A DNA stretch of 64,000 nucleotides from assembly GCA_936432065.2 (NCBI GenBank), contig OW386293.2, positions 104,305,795-104,369,794 on the forward strand, given 5' to 3'. The position numbers were made by a program, and so were the translations under genes. Origin of the DNA: Rutpela maculata. Taxonomy: Eukaryota > Arthropoda > Insecta > Coleoptera > Cerambycidae. The notes below the pieces were generated by a model. The model searched no databases. It had not been told where the DNA came from and saw only the letters and a list, made by a program, of their open reading frames with translations. This document shows, one piece after another, positions 1-11,969 of this stretch. Each line of letters begins with the position of its first letter. Positions within the stretch are counted from its first letter, which is position 1.

Positions 1-252
1 CCAAAAACGGACTTTTTAATCAACACAATTCGCATTATTGGAGTGACTCGAATCCTCATATATTCAGGGAGCGAAATTTTCAAGAAAGTTGGTAGTTTAA
101 TGTTTACTGCACCATAAGCAACGATAGAGTGGTGGCATTAGAATTTTATCAAGAAAATTTAAACAGTAAGTTAAAAAGATTTCTTTTCTGCTAATATGTA
201 TAACTAATTTTTTTTGTGAAAGATGTTTTACAAAATTTGAGTAATAACTATT

Positions 253-646
253 TAGCAAATTTAGTTCTCGCCGAATATAGAAACATTTTTTATCAGCACG
301 ACGGTGCTCTCCACATAACGCGTATTTGAGAAATAATTTTTTGCAAGAAACTTTTTACGATCAATGGATCGCCAATAATTAACCTTTCCTATGGCCTCCT
401 CGCTCGCCCGATTTATCAATTCTAGATTATTTTATTTGGGGAAATATTACAAATAAAGTTTATGAGAACTCATTAACAACTATTGAAGATTGTATGCAGA
501 TAGTAAGAAATGCATTTCAAAACTTATCACAGGATTTAATTAGGATAGTTACCTATGAAGAACTAATCCGAAGGTGCGAAAAATGTGTGAGGTTCGAGGG
601 CGGAATTTTGAACAATTATCAAATTAAAATGGAATCATGTTTTTAG
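253..646 (+). pseudogene. Mariner/IS630-like transposase, C-terminal half, broken
   Basis: Translating with shifts gives the usual end of an insect mariner-like DDE transposase: FYQHDGA (second catalytic Asp region), then WPPRSPDL and DYFIWG (third Asp region), then the amphipathic tail ending at a stop at 644-646. A frameshift near 312-320 and an in-frame TAA near 381 break the reading frame, and the first catalytic Asp and the DNA-binding half are missing, so it is a dead relic. It lies 150 bp upstream of a MITE with CAGGGTG-like ends, which fits a shared family but does not prove it. Confidence 0.75.
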
Positions 647-794
647 TTGATTTCATCTCAGCTGTTTTAGTTTATACAAAGTGTCTTCAATCCAATTAAT
701 AGGCATGTTATAGTGTTTAGTGTCATTTTCCATTTTTGTGGATATCTAGTAACAAAGGTACTACAAGTTACTTTATCATTTGAAGTAAAAAAAA

Positions 795-2740
795 TATAGG
801 ATGTTCCATTTCACCTAAGCAAGTTTTCGCGGTGTGAAGTTTACAAAATGTAACGTTAAAGATGGAACACTTGGTATACTATTATTAAGTGTAATTCAAT
901 TGTAGAGTGCAGCACTCCTTGTGTTCTTTTTACAAGCCAAAAAGCAAATGAGTATCTTTTACACGAAGAAAGTTATACAGGTTATTGTAAACCATTATAC
1001 CCCAAGTAACAATTTAAGTTTTATCACAATCTACAAGAGGTTATTAAGTCTATATAATAAAACTGATCGTAAAACTGTTTATACTAGATAACCTCTTAAA
1101 AGAAACAATAAACCCGGCATAAAACCAAACAAGACTTTTTATAAAGGTTATAAATATCTTCCTTAAAACTATCAATAAAACTAACAGTACTTTAGAACCC
1201 AAATCCGTAAGATGTTTTCAAGTCTACCATCAAACGTTTTATAAAATCTTCTTAAAACCGTTAGTACTTGCAATCAAATTTTAAGCCTGCTTTGAGAACA
1301 TTATAAATAATTGTGTCTTTAATAATTCTGTGTCTAAAACTTATTGCACTTAAACTGTCTAAATCAAAAAATGTCGCCAAGTAATAAAATATGTCTGCCT
1401 CGATTGAAATATCTGCATGTGCTATTAATAAACAACCTAGTAACAAAAAATTGTCAACGCAGACCACTTTATTGATAATGTATATAAAAAAACTCTTAAA
1501 AAAATCACGCGCCTTTCATTTGTCAGCTTATTGTTATTATTTACAATTAATTAAAAACTAGCAGTTTTAGCTTACTCAGTATGATTTTGGGCTTTTTATG
1601 GGTTTATATGACATATTGACACATTTTAGATAGTTGCAAGCTAAATGTAAACAGTAAGAATAAGAAAAATATAACTAACCACTGTTGCCTCAACTTTGTT
1701 CAAACATGTCTGTCATAGTCAACAGAAAAAAACATGGCTGAAAAATTAATAAAACCGTTTATTTTAATAGAATACACTATTAAGAGTTTGTGGCTTTAGG
1801 AAATATTTTTATAAAACAAAAGGTTTTGTTAAATTCCAATTGCTCCACTATATTACTATTTTAAAGCCTGTGAGACTTTACCCAGCCTTACTACTCTTCT
1901 TTAAAACTCTTAAGATTTATCTCTGACAATCTAATCCAAATGTACTTAGCTTAGATAATATAACCTAAAAAAACATTATTTATTTCGTGTGTTTTTGAGT
2001 GTGCGATCACAAAATGGCATTTACTATGCGTTAATTTAAAGGCGTAAGTGGGGGAACCAAAAAAGTTTTAACGTAGCTTAATAAAGCTACTAAAAAACTA
2101 TTGGGTTTTAAGGTACCTTTACCAATTATCGTTAAAAGCAAATAGTATTTATGATAACATATATTAAGGGTAAGACTACCTAAAAGTTATTAGTTTTATT
2201 GCTTGATCATAAAGAGTACTTAAAGACCATATTTTAAAACTCCCATAAAACCTAAAGATTTATAGTGTCTATCACCAAACTTAAAATATTTAAAATCCAC
2301 TACAAAACGTAATGAGTTTATTGTGGTTTTGAATAATGCAGCAATTAAGTGGCTATAAAACCAATAGGTCTTAAAGAGCAAAGAGGTTTAACAAATTGCT
2401 TTAAAGATAACTTGAAGGCCTTTTTATAAGTACATATCTGCAGATAAATTGGTATGCACTAAAGAAATAATAAAACCCAATTCGGTTTATTTACCTTCTT
2501 AAATCTGTGACAAAACCCGATAAATACTTGTTGGCATTTAAATTGTTACTTGGGACCTGACGAATTTTCTTTTAATGTCAAATATCTTTGAAAGGGCTGG
2601 GTTTAAGCATAGGGTATCCTTTATGTTTTTGACTCAGAATTTTATGCTCTTTCCTAAAATATATTGGGTGTTCCATTTAAAATAAGCAAGTTGGTATCGA
2701 CTTCCGGTGTAACCGAACGTGCCAGATGCTTGTAATTATT
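795..2740 (+). repeat. MITE with GGGTGTTCCATTT ends, split by an insertion
   Basis: 795-1000 and 2555-2740 together match 16557-16950. Shared landmarks are the GTGTTCCATTT start, ACACTTGGTATACTAT, TCAAATATCT and a second internal GGGTGTTCCATTTAAAAT near 2668 followed by GACTTCCGG. The 1,554 bp between the two parts are absent from the other copy, so they are a later insertion. No coding sequence is seen. The CAGGGTGTTCC end is typical of non-autonomous mariner-like elements of insects. Confidence 0.7.
1001..2554. mobile_element. 1.55-kb DNA element with CCCAAGTAAC termini
   Basis: The ends are inverted repeats: CCCAAGTAACAATTTAA at 1001 and its reverse complement ending at 2554. It interrupts a MITE whose uninterrupted copy lies at 16557-16950. 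The flanks share only AC (999-1000 and 2555-2556), suggesting a 2-bp target duplication. The body has no significant reading frame and is full of ATAAAAC and CTTAAAAC words spaced by tens of bases. A 282-bp relative is at 3146-3427. I cannot place it in a superfamily. Confidence 0.7.
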
Positions 2741-3145
2741 TTAGTTGGATTGGCTACACTGCCATTAGTAGCTCCCTAAATTTTCAAAATTTTCTGGTGC
2801 GTGCCTTTCCCTATATCGATCGATGCAGTTCTTGGTGAGACACCCTGTATATCACCGTTCCTCCGCCATTTTCTAGAAAATTGCGTATGCAAATATATGT
2901 CAGACACACAAAAAAAGTGAAAAGTGATCTGTTTCTGGGCCTGCATTGGGTATTTCGACATGTTGAATACGAAGGTATCCGTTTAGCTGCGTTACCCACC
3001 AATTTTTAATAAATCGCGAAAATAATGGTTTTTTTGGCTATTTTCGCGGATTACAGAAAAATGGTGGCCAATGGAGCTAAAAAATTATTATACATGGATT
3101 CAGTGTTTCATTGTTATCCACAATTTCAGCATAGTTCTATTCCAT
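2741..3145. other. Gap, no gene seen; one mariner-like end
   Basis: No coding signal stands out on either strand. ACACCCTGTATA at 2840-2851 is a mariner-like terminus, so this is probably a degraded DNA-transposon end. Confidence 0.4.
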
Positions 3146-3427
3146 CCCAAGTAACACAAGATGCTCTATAATTGGTCTAAAACATATCCATGATATCTAA
3201 TATCCATCTACGCCAATTTTCATCTAGGCAATACACAATATAGACGTTTTTTAGATCTCTATTTGTTTACCGAAAGAACCAATAGTATATATACGACGTC
3301 TATTAGCTGTCTAATTTACATGTAACTATGAATTAGATTAAATATAGACATTTATCTCACGAACATTTAGACGTATAGACATCTGATGAAAAATAAACGG
3401 ATATTTGATTAATGTGTGTTGCTTGGG
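3146..3427. mobile_element. 282-bp MITE with CCCAAGYAACAC termini
   Basis: Starts CCCAAGTAACACAAGATG and ends with the inverted form (CCCAAGCAACACACATTA read from the other strand). The flanks on both sides are AT (3144-3145, 3428-3429), a 2-bp target duplication. The interior repeats TAGAC/GTCTA words. The ends match the 1.55-kb element at 1001-2554, so both belong to one family. Confidence 0.7.
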
Positions 3428-3577
3428 ATGTCCTTAAATTTTATTCTATCTCAAGTCTATTAATCCACTAGTAATGCCAATAGTGCTTACTGTTCTACCT
3501 CCAAACTATTTATTTCAAATTATGAGAATTTAACTTATTTCTAATATAAGTCTTCTTAAATTGCAAAATAGCATATT

Positions 3578-4708
3578 TAGTCCGGTGATATCAGGAAAAT
3601 GTCTCGGAAAGTTTTGGGACAAGCCAAAAATTAGTCTACCCCCTACAGAATTTCCTCAGGAATCCGAAAAAAATAGTGTTGACCACTCAAAATGGCGGCT
3701 TTAATGGTTATTCAACTTTTTGTAAACATAATGAATTTTGCAACTTACTTCTTTGCTTATATCTTCGCTTCTAAAGGTCATAGAAAAACGTTCGATCCAT
3801 CAATTTCTTCGCCATGGGTTCCCCTATAAGGGAGGTATATGCAAAGAACTAATTTTATATTGTTAATAACATTTTATGACAAGACACTGAAAAAATTGGA
3901 TTTTTCGATTCTCGAACTTTGAAGTACTGTAGAAACAAATATAAAATCTGCATGTTAACGATATTATGAGAAGTAGTACATATTTTTACCCTTAATGAAA
4001 TGCACTTTGTTCCGTTGCAAAATATTAATTATTTTTTTTGCAATTAATTTATAAAAAAAAATAAACTGTTATACTAAAAGATCATATTAATATTTTACAG
4101 TTCAGTTTCGGTAAAACATTGTATTTGACGTACATTTACATAATCAAAAAGAATTTTGCAAAAAAAATTTAATTTGCGACTTTTTTACGCAAAAAATCAA
4201 TTTTGCAACTTAAACAAATGTAAATATCTCAGTGGATTTTGCACAAAATTTATTGCAACTAACGGCATTTTAATTGTCTTAAAAAACACGAATTTAAGAA
4301 AAAAGAATTTTTGCTCCGATGCTTTGGAGCCGAGATATGAAGATTTCACGTTTTTTGTGATTACGGCGAAATTTGAAAATATGTTTACTTGAAAATTTAA
4401 CTGAATATACCTCAGAGTGTGTGTTATCACTTACATAAAGTGCCATGTCTATATATTTAGACGGGCCATGGAAAAAAAATCGAGAAAATTGCATCCTTGG
4501 CGCTCGCGCTCACACTAGAAGCCAGATCCCCCTCCCCCTTTACTGCTAGTGGCGTACTTGGACAGTTTTACCGCGGCGGCAGCTTCATTTCTCTTTTTCT
4601 CGGGTTCAGGAGTGGCTAGATGGACGTTTTTTTTTTTATTCAACTTATTTTTTTTTCTCAACTTTCCGATTATTCGATTATTTTTCAATCATTCAATTAC
4701 GTTGCTTC
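3578..4708 (+). repeat. Left arm of a 1.13-kb inverted repeat
   Basis: Runs from TAGTCCGGTGAT to CAATTACGTTGCTTC and is the diverged reverse complement of 7942-9079. The arms share long recognisable blocks, for example around CACTCAAAATGGCGGC at 3687 and ATATGAAGATTTCACG at 4334. Only short open frames are present and they mirror each other in the two arms, as expected from symmetry and not from coding. It is probably one end of a large terminal-inverted-repeat element. Confidence 0.75.
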
Positions 4709-5115
4709 ATAAAATAAATATGTAAAGATTACATACAATCTATTTGATAAGACATTGATGAGTGACTAGTTTTTACTCTTATTGTGGATAAAAAAGTTAT
4801 ACATTTTGTAATTTATTGAATGTACACACTAAAGCTTATTTTTCTGTCCTCGTTTTTTTTTTTTAGGGTGATTTCCTGTGTCAGACTCGCTGTCCGTTTC
4901 GTCTCGCATTTCTGCGTACAGACAATCATTGTCATCATCGTCATTATTTATATCAACATTCCCAATAACTTCCTCATTTTCTTGCATTTCATTAAATTGA
5001 AACTGACAGACATCAATATTGATTTAATTTGTTTTAAACAGCGAAATAAACATCTAATTCATAACATAACAATAATGCATGATTGCTTAAGTTATAGAAT
5101 GTTTGTAAAATTGTA
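4709..5115. other. Gap, no gene seen
   Basis: AT-rich sequence between the inverted arm and the ACTTCCAC-family fragment. A 98-codon open frame at 4820-5116 is rich in Phe, Ile and Leu from T-runs and shows no recognisable domain. Confidence 0.3.
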
Positions 5116-5371
5116 AAAAAAACGCTGCCCAAGGAATCACTACTTCCACATCCAGATTTTCTATCCAAGTCTCTCACAACGAAAAAAAATGTCACATCGA
5201 TAGTGGGGGTAGGAACGGTGGTAGTGGGGGTGGATGAATTAAAAAACTTATTTCTAATATAATATAAAAAACAAAATTGAGGCCATTGCTTCTTGTATAC
5301 ACACTAAATCATAATTTTATTTTTATCACCCTCTTTAATAATGGGGTGGGGGTGGTAACGGGCCACGCTCT
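5116..5371 (+). mobile_element. ACTTCCAC-family element, first half
   Basis: Begins with the family end GCTGCCCAAGGAATCACTACTTCCACATCCAG (5127 on) and continues through the G-rich GTGGGGGTGG block to GGTAACGGG at about 5371. The matching second half resumes at 7484 in the same orientation, so the copy was split by an insertion. The complete comparison copy is 38061-38797. Confidence 0.75.
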
Positions 5372-6736
5372 TTATTTAAAAAGGATAGTAGCTTGAGCAC
5401 GGCAGCTTTTTAAGTCGGGAGCGGGCATGGGTTCAAGTATTTCGATTTTGTTTATAACAGGTAGTTAAGCAGTTCATACAAGCCCTTTAAGTAGACCAGA
5501 GCAGGCGCCAGTCTATTTGATCTTATTAAACAAACAAATAATAATGAAACAGCAGCAGGCAGAATGAATAAATAATGAAAAGCAGGTTTACTATTCAAAA
5601 ACCTTATATTACATAAATTAATGAAGTTAGTTAGTTAGTATGTATAACAGTAATGATTGATATGACTTAATCTAAAAAATGAAACAATAAAACAATATGC
5701 AAAAGCACTAAAAATATGAACAATATGAAATATGACACGCGACTTCTCATAAACAAACAATAAAATAAATTTATCAACCACCAGTTTTCTTTTTTTGTTA
5801 CTTTTGATCCAATGGCAATTATGTACACTGGTCGTTATGCAATACGCCCTTGCTCTCTATCTGACTGAGAACGGCTGTGACATAACCTCAAAGGTTCAGT
5901 ATTATGGTTACATCAGCGTTTACAAACAATTTGGATATTAATCTACATAAAATACTACTCCAAGTAAAAGATGGGTAGCTACATTAAAAAGGAATCAACA
6001 TAAAGTAGGCTACGCCAGTTAAAAGCTCACAAATAGTAAGTCCTTAAATATTATTGTTATTAATTATATATTATAACACCTATTTTATTTCTTTTTAGCA
6101 ATAATTCAATGAATACCAGGGACTCAATAAACAGCTGTTCTTTTGAGTTTACATTAAGTCAAAAAGGTAATACTTCAAAATATGGATATTTGTAAAAATG
6201 TACCCACAGTTCTCTTGACATTAGCTGTCTCGTCTACTGGGTGTAATTCATTTTCGTAGAAGTTGCAGCTACTGATGCTGACCAGCGGACATGGAATTAA
6301 AAAGTCTAAAGCGTACTTACAATTGCCTTCCGTAGTAGATAACGAGCAAGCTAGAGTACCTCGATACTGTTCGGTACAGCTACGAATGGACAACTATTGG
6401 TCCTGGGGTTGATAAACAGGAAACTGTGTGCTACCAAATAATCTGCAGGCTATGTCTTCATAACATTTCTAAACTCCGACATGAAGTTCCGGCTCGACCA
6501 TGTGATTACGTGAACTATCTCTCCGAGAGCCTCGAACGGTCAGGTGTGATACAATAGACAGGTACAGGTAAAATCTTATTTTGGGTTGCTAATGTTGCAA
6601 ATTAACCATAGCAAATAAAAAAAAAGGTGAAGTGAGGGTAAAGTTTAAAAAAGCCTAAAAATATATTATCGTCTAAGAAACGGTAGATATGTAATTTATA
6701 TAAAAATTTGTAAGAATCATGAAGGAAAATATTTAC

Positions 6737-6835
6737 CTGGTTGTTATTGGGCCTCTTCACCAAAAACAAAGTCAATACCAGGAGAAATGTGCTACACCTT
6801 TTACTAAATGCCAGTATGGCTGATTTTTCTCCCAC
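6737..6835 (-). CDS. Candidate exon, hydrophobic, unknown product
   Basis: Reading from 6835 downward, an ATG opens 33 codons that end exactly at CAG|GTAAAT, a good splice donor. The peptide carries a hydrophobic stretch (CSTFLLVLTLFLV, about residues 14-26) after a charged start, as in a signal anchor or first membrane segment. The sequence upstream is pyrimidine-rich, so an acceptor is also possible. I do not recognise the protein, and downstream exons could not be fixed. A chance open frame is a real alternative. Confidence 0.25.
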
Positions 6836-7192
6836 AAAAAAGAAAAGAATTTAATTTATTTTTTTGTAGGCACACATTCTTGCCAATCTAATATCACTAA
6901 ATGAACTTGACAACTTGTACACTCATTTGAATTTGAATTTTGAGGCAATATATTCACAAATATACTTCTTCAAGATTCTGGCTTTTCCTTAACACTCAGT
7001 TCACTTTATTTATTCATAAATTCAAAACATTATAACCAACAAATTATTTTGATTTCACACATTGTATGACAAATATATCTCCCAAACTAACTGTGGATTA
7101 CACAAATATTGTAACCAATGTATAGTTACATACTTAATTAGATTTTACTGTGCTTAATTATTACATAATTAATATTTCCTCTTTGTTCTCAG

Positions 7193-7293
7193 ATTTTGGA
7201 CCAAACAAGGAGATTGATAAAGAAGTTTTTCTTATGTATTTATCACCAGTACAACAAATAGAAAATTTAGAAAATATAAAAGATGACACAAAA
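7193..7293 (+). CDS. Candidate internal exon, unknown product
   Basis: A 101-nt segment is bounded by a strong acceptor (pyrimidine-rich TTTCCTCTTTGTTCTCAG) and a donor (AAAA|GTATGT). Read in the open frame it encodes about 34 mixed-composition residues, FGPNKEIDKEVFLMYLSPVQ followed by an acidic tail. The balanced composition is unlike the AT-driven open frames around it. It starts within a codon and ends on a codon boundary. The product is unrecognised, and no matching flanking exons were found, so it may be a fragment of a captured or broken gene. Confidence 0.4.
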
Positions 7294-7483
7294 GTATGTT
7301 GCTTTATTTTGAAATTTAATTTATATATTAACAAATGAATTTAAAATTTTACGGTTTTTCAATACAAACCAATCATACATCGACGTGTACGTCTGGTTGC
7401 CTAAACCACGTATCCAGAATCTTTAGTATACATACATACAAGGTGTCTCAAGAAAATCATTATCTTGGAACGATAAATGTAAC

Positions 7484-7860
7484 CGCTACAGGGGGTGGCT
7501 AATACCAAAACATTTTTCGGGACCTTAGCTTCCCTTATTTATACTAAATACCATTTTATGGACTCTTACTTGCTTAATTTACCCATTTACACCCATTTCC
7601 TCCAACTCTTCAACGGAATAAGATCAAAATATAATCTTCCAGATCTCGTTAAAATACATACATGTAGCAAATTTCAAGTCAATATATTAAACGGTTCCAG
7701 AGTAATCGTGCGCACAAAAAAGTTACAGACGACCGACTTTTTTGCTCAAACTTAAAATCTCGACATTTCATAACATTCTAAGCCTATTTAAAAAATGAAA
7801 ATTTTTACAATTTTGTTTTTGCGTTACTATACTTCCACTGGATGTGGAAATAATTATAAG
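7484..7860 (+). mobile_element. ACTTCCAC-family element, second half
   Basis: Resumes at GGGGTGGCTAATACC and runs through the AACGGTTCCAGAGTAATCGTG block to the family hairpin end ACTTCCACTGGATGTGGAA near 7840-7858. It has the same orientation as 5116-5371 and completes it. Confidence 0.75.
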
Positions 7861-7941
7861 ATGTTTGATTATAAACTACTGAAATTATTTTATCTATAAT
7901 AATAAAATATTAAAGCCGCTGTATTACAAATTCTTTCTGCG

Positions 7942-9079
7942 GAGCAACGTAATTGAATAATTGAAAAATAATCGAATAATCGGAAAGCTGAGAAAAAAAT
8001 AAGTTGAATTAAAAAAAAAACGTCCATCTAGCCACTCTTAAAGCCGAGAAAAAGATAAATAAAGCTGCCGCCGGAGTAAAACTGTCCAAGTACGCCATTA
8101 GCAGTGAAGGGGGAGGGAAATCTGGCGTGTAGCGTGAACGCGAACGTCAAGGATGCAATTTTCTCGATTTTTTTTCCATGGCCCATCTAAATATATAGAC
8201 ATGGCCCTTTATGTAAGTGACAATATACACTCTGAGGTATATTCGGTTAAATTGTCAAGTAAGAATATTTTCAAATTTCGCCGTAATCACAAAAAACGTG
8301 AAATCTTCATATCTCGGCTCCAAAGCATCGGAGCAAAAATTTTTTTTTTCTTAAATTCGTGTTATTTTACGACAATTAAAATGCCGTTAGTTACAATAAA
8401 TTTTATTCAAAATCCACTGAGATATTTACATTTGTTTAAGTCGCAAAATTGATTTTTTGCGTAAAAAAGTCGCAAATTAAAATTTTTTTGAAATATTCTT
8501 TTTGACTATGTAAACGTACGTCAAATACAAAATTTCTACCGAAACAGAACTATAAAATATTAATATGATCTTTTAGTATAACAGTTTGAATTTTTTTTTT
8601 ATAAATTAATTGCAAAAAAATAATTAATATTTTGCAACGGGACAAAGTGCATTTCATTAAGGGTAAAAATATGTACTACTTCTCATAATATCGTTAACAT
8701 GCAGATTTTATAATTGTTTCTACAGTACTTCAAAGTTCGAAGATCGAGAAATTCAATTTTTTTAGTTTCTTGTCACAAAATGTTATTAACAATCAAAAAT
8801 TCGTTCTTTGCATATACCTTCCTTATAGGGGAACCCGTAACGAAGATATTGACGGGTCGAACGTTTTTCTACGACCTTTAGAAGCGAAGATATAAGCAAA
8901 CAAGTAAGTTGCAAAATTCATTTTGTTTACAAAAAGTTGAATAACAATTAAAGCCGTCATTTTGAGTGGTCAACACTATTTTTTTCGGATTCCTGAGGAA
9001 ATTCTGTAGAGGGTAGGCTAATTTTTGGCTTTTCGCTTTCCGAGAAATCGTTATTTTTGAATCTAAAATCACCGGACTA
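7942..9079 (-). repeat. Right arm of the 1.13-kb inverted repeat
   Basis: Diverged reverse complement of 3578-4708, running from GGAGCAACGTAATTG to ATCACCGGACTA. Landmarks such as the CATATCTCGGCTCCAAAGCA block near 8310 and CATTTTGAGTGGTCAAC near 8959 mirror the left arm. Substitutions and small gaps scattered between the arms imply an old duplication or an old element. Confidence 0.75.
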
Positions 9080-11829
9080 ATTGTTATAAGAAACTCCATA
9101 GCAATATGTAAAAAAACAGAAAAGTAATTCAAAACGAAAGTTTGAAGTGCGTTTATCTCGTAATTAAGATTTGGAACATAGAACAATGCAATACTCACAT
9201 GATGAAATATCGATAAACGTTCTGTACAAGTGTACAATGATTAATACATATGATTTTATATATTAAATTATGGGTGTCTGGGTTAGCACCTTTGTAACAT
9301 AATACCTTAATTTATCTTATCAGGAATGCAAACTTTAATGAAGCAATCGATCACAAGTGCATCGTGTAAAAATTTACCAAAAAAAAATTAACTGACCGAC
9401 ATTTGTGTTTCAACCTATCAATAATACTTTAATTTTTTTTTTCATTTTAAACATGGCTAATTGATTTGATCCGTGGTTGTTGAGAGTGCGTTGACCGTGG
9501 TTGCAGCTCCAATTGATTACTAATTGGGAAGAATAATACATATGTGAAACATTTTATTCTTGTTTTGGACTGTTAGGACTGAACGTGCCGCAATTTTCAG
9601 TAAAATCATTAATCGTCTGCTGATTTGTATTGGACCCGTTAAACGGTTTCCTATTCATTTAACGAAAAACGAATAATGTGATTTACTGGTAACTATTTTT
9701 GGCACGAATCTTGAATTATTCACGGGATTTTTTGTTGTGAACGTTTAGTTTTTATGACAACTCGATTTTATAATGTAATAAATTGAGTGCAATTAACTTT
9801 TTCACATGGCTATCCGATGCGACGAGTCGAAATTTAATTAAGTTTTTGCAAAAGTGCACTCTGTGTCAATCCTTGAAATTATAACTTTTATATTCTCCGA
9901 TAAAAGTCTATGTGGCGCTGTTTCATTAAAACTTTCATCGTGTTTAATTATGGAACAATTTATTACTGAGGGCATGCTAACTTTGTCCGAAGTAGACGGT
10001 ATTATAATTAAACTTTCGTCTCTTCTTACGGTGTCAGTTTTCCGTTTGACAGAAACTGCCATTGTGCAGTAATATTAAATCTATGACTAAATGGAATATA
10101 GAATATTTCAGACTAAATTAACGATTTCGCCATATGATATCGGGTGCTTCCAAGAGTAATTGTAATATTTACAAGCATATTGTGCCTACATCGCGCACAC
10201 TATCGTCCAGATTCTGGAAACGTTTATCATTCAGTCCTAAGCACCTGCCAGACATACAGCTTAAAAGTGTCGTATTCGATGTAAAATTGTCTGCTGAATC
10301 CGAATCCGGAGGGCGCATGAAAATCGGGGATTGCCTTAAAATTTAACTTGCGTTTTCTCCCACAAAACATAAGCTAAAAATCTATTCTTTTTTAAATTGT
10401 AGCTAACAATGCACTTAATGTAACAATGTAGTCAAAACGCATCTAATATTTATAAAAATTTTAGAAAAAAATATCACGTGAACCTCTACGCAGTCGGCAC
10501 ATTGAAAAATGTAGCATGCGAGATTTTTTTTTATTTTGAGAAATTGATAAAAACTGGATCATACGAAATTACAAGAAAAGACCAAAATTATTTTTAGTGA
10601 TTGATTTAAACTAATATCTTAAGTAAAACGGAAGATATGATTTTTTTTAATTTGGTCGTCCTGTGATCGAGCGCGCTACGAATCGATACCGACAGATGCG
10701 GGCATTCATTTGCGTTATATTTAGTTGTTTGGTACTGTTTTAGTAGGTACAATATTGCTGTGTCAGGTTTTACCGGCTTTTTTTGTTTAAAATATGTAGT
10801 TATTAATATAGTTTTAAATACCTTAGGTTTAATTTTCATCATAACATTAGAAACACTTAAATTATTATGTATGCAGGTATCTAACCTGTCTAAATGAAAT
10901 TGTCTCTAAATATGATAGAAATGAATGTATTTATATCAGCTTAGCAAAATACAAAACAATTAATAATTAGAAATTACTATAATTAGAATCAGCTTATATC
11001 TTGAAAATGCGAAGATTCATAACCGTGAGGAAGCCGATATAGTTATATTCTTCATTTTAAAATTTTGTGTTTTGGGAAGATCAGCAATAGTGGCAAGTAA
11101 CAGATATTTTTCTGTTGTCATTATTTTTGTAGAGCAAAATGAAAGTAAAGTTGTGGCTTTAAAAGTTCGATTCGTGTTTTTTCTGCAATAAAATAATTGA
11201 AGACGCAGCAACAGGCACTCATACCTCTCCTCCTTACACCGACCCTTTTTATGTCTACCTATGTACTTAGTGGGTGGGGTAACACAAGCTACACATTTGG
11301 GAAGGGGAAAAAAGGTAGAATTTAAAACGGAAATTGAAAAATGAGAAACACTCAATCCTCTGGCAAAATATACAAATGACGTGGACGATTGCAACGTCAT
11401 GGAATTTATAAACATTAGGTCCATATTCTTTAAATGCCTGTATGGCCACACATATTTCCACATAAGCCCTAAAGAACTAAGGGCACATTTATTTTTAAAC
11501 GGCAAGAGCGATATAGAGTTTTACCATCTACTGAACACGCATTTTATGAACATGCCAAAATATGTGCCTATACACTTCTTATTTGGAAAAAAACAGATAA
11601 CATGTCTCCAAAACTTCCAGATGTTCTTCAGTATGATTAGACATTGACAAAAGGTGCACTGATACCTACCATGTGTAAGAAACAATCGTAGCCAGTCACT
11701 TCTAAGTAGTTGTTTGTAAGTGTAAGAATAATACTTGCAACAAGAGGTGTTCCTGCAAGAGAACTGGTGCTGCATTATTATTATGTTTAGGTAAATGTAC
11801 TGATGAAAACTTATAATTATAACAATTTC
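9080..11829. other. Unassigned stretch, no convincing gene
   Basis: Two open frames of about 70 codons overlap on opposite strands at 9838-10072, one of 70 codons lies at 10134-10346, and a 162-codon minus-strand frame lies at 11017-11505. None shows a domain or motif I recognise. 9838-10346 is less AT-rich than its surroundings. 11230-11660 adjoins pieces of the repeated unnamed protein (11848-12148) and may be part of that insertion. Confidence 0.3.
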
Positions 11830-11847
11830 TAGTTATTAATGTGGTAA

Positions 11848-11968
11848 TTAATTTGGTGTTTGAAGAAGGCATGCAGGAAATGCTGCAGCAGGCCATGTCA
11901 TGTGATTACGAACATGATGTCCTTTTGTTAGCTAAGACTGCCAAGTTAATGCGCAAAGAAATTGCAAG
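11848..11968 (+). pseudogene. Unnamed repeated invertebrate protein, middle piece
   Basis: The + strand encodes VFEEGMQEMLQQAMSCDYEH and then LLAKTAKLMRKEIA. The first part matches the minus-strand frame at 45740-45955. The order with the charged LAKTAKLMRKEI segment is what I remember from a multi-copy uncharacterised protein of many invertebrates. At about 11968 the coding strand flips, so this is one arm of a rearranged copy and cannot be functional. Confidence 0.55.
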
Positions 11969-11969
11969 G

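Larger units (their letters stand above)
5372..7483. other. 2.1-kb insert between the two halves of an ACTTCCAC element
   Basis: This block interrupts GGTAAYGGG|GGTGGCTAATA, which is continuous in the copies at 21515-21555 and 38480 (reversed). I found no terminal inverted repeats and no clear target duplication. It looks less repetitive than its surroundings and contains two exon-like segments on opposite strands (6737-6835 and 7193-7293). It could be captured host sequence, an unrecognised element, or the result of rearrangement. Confidence 0.5.

Noticed and set aside
6175..6393. 72-codon minus-strand frame with Cys residues as an exon
   Set aside because: No consistent acceptor-frame-donor combination: the upstream acceptor at the CCCCAG site runs into stops in all frames or yields only a few codons.
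11017..11505. 162-codon minus-strand open frame
   Set aside because: No domain, overlapping frames on both strands, and composition typical of chance; not called as a gene.
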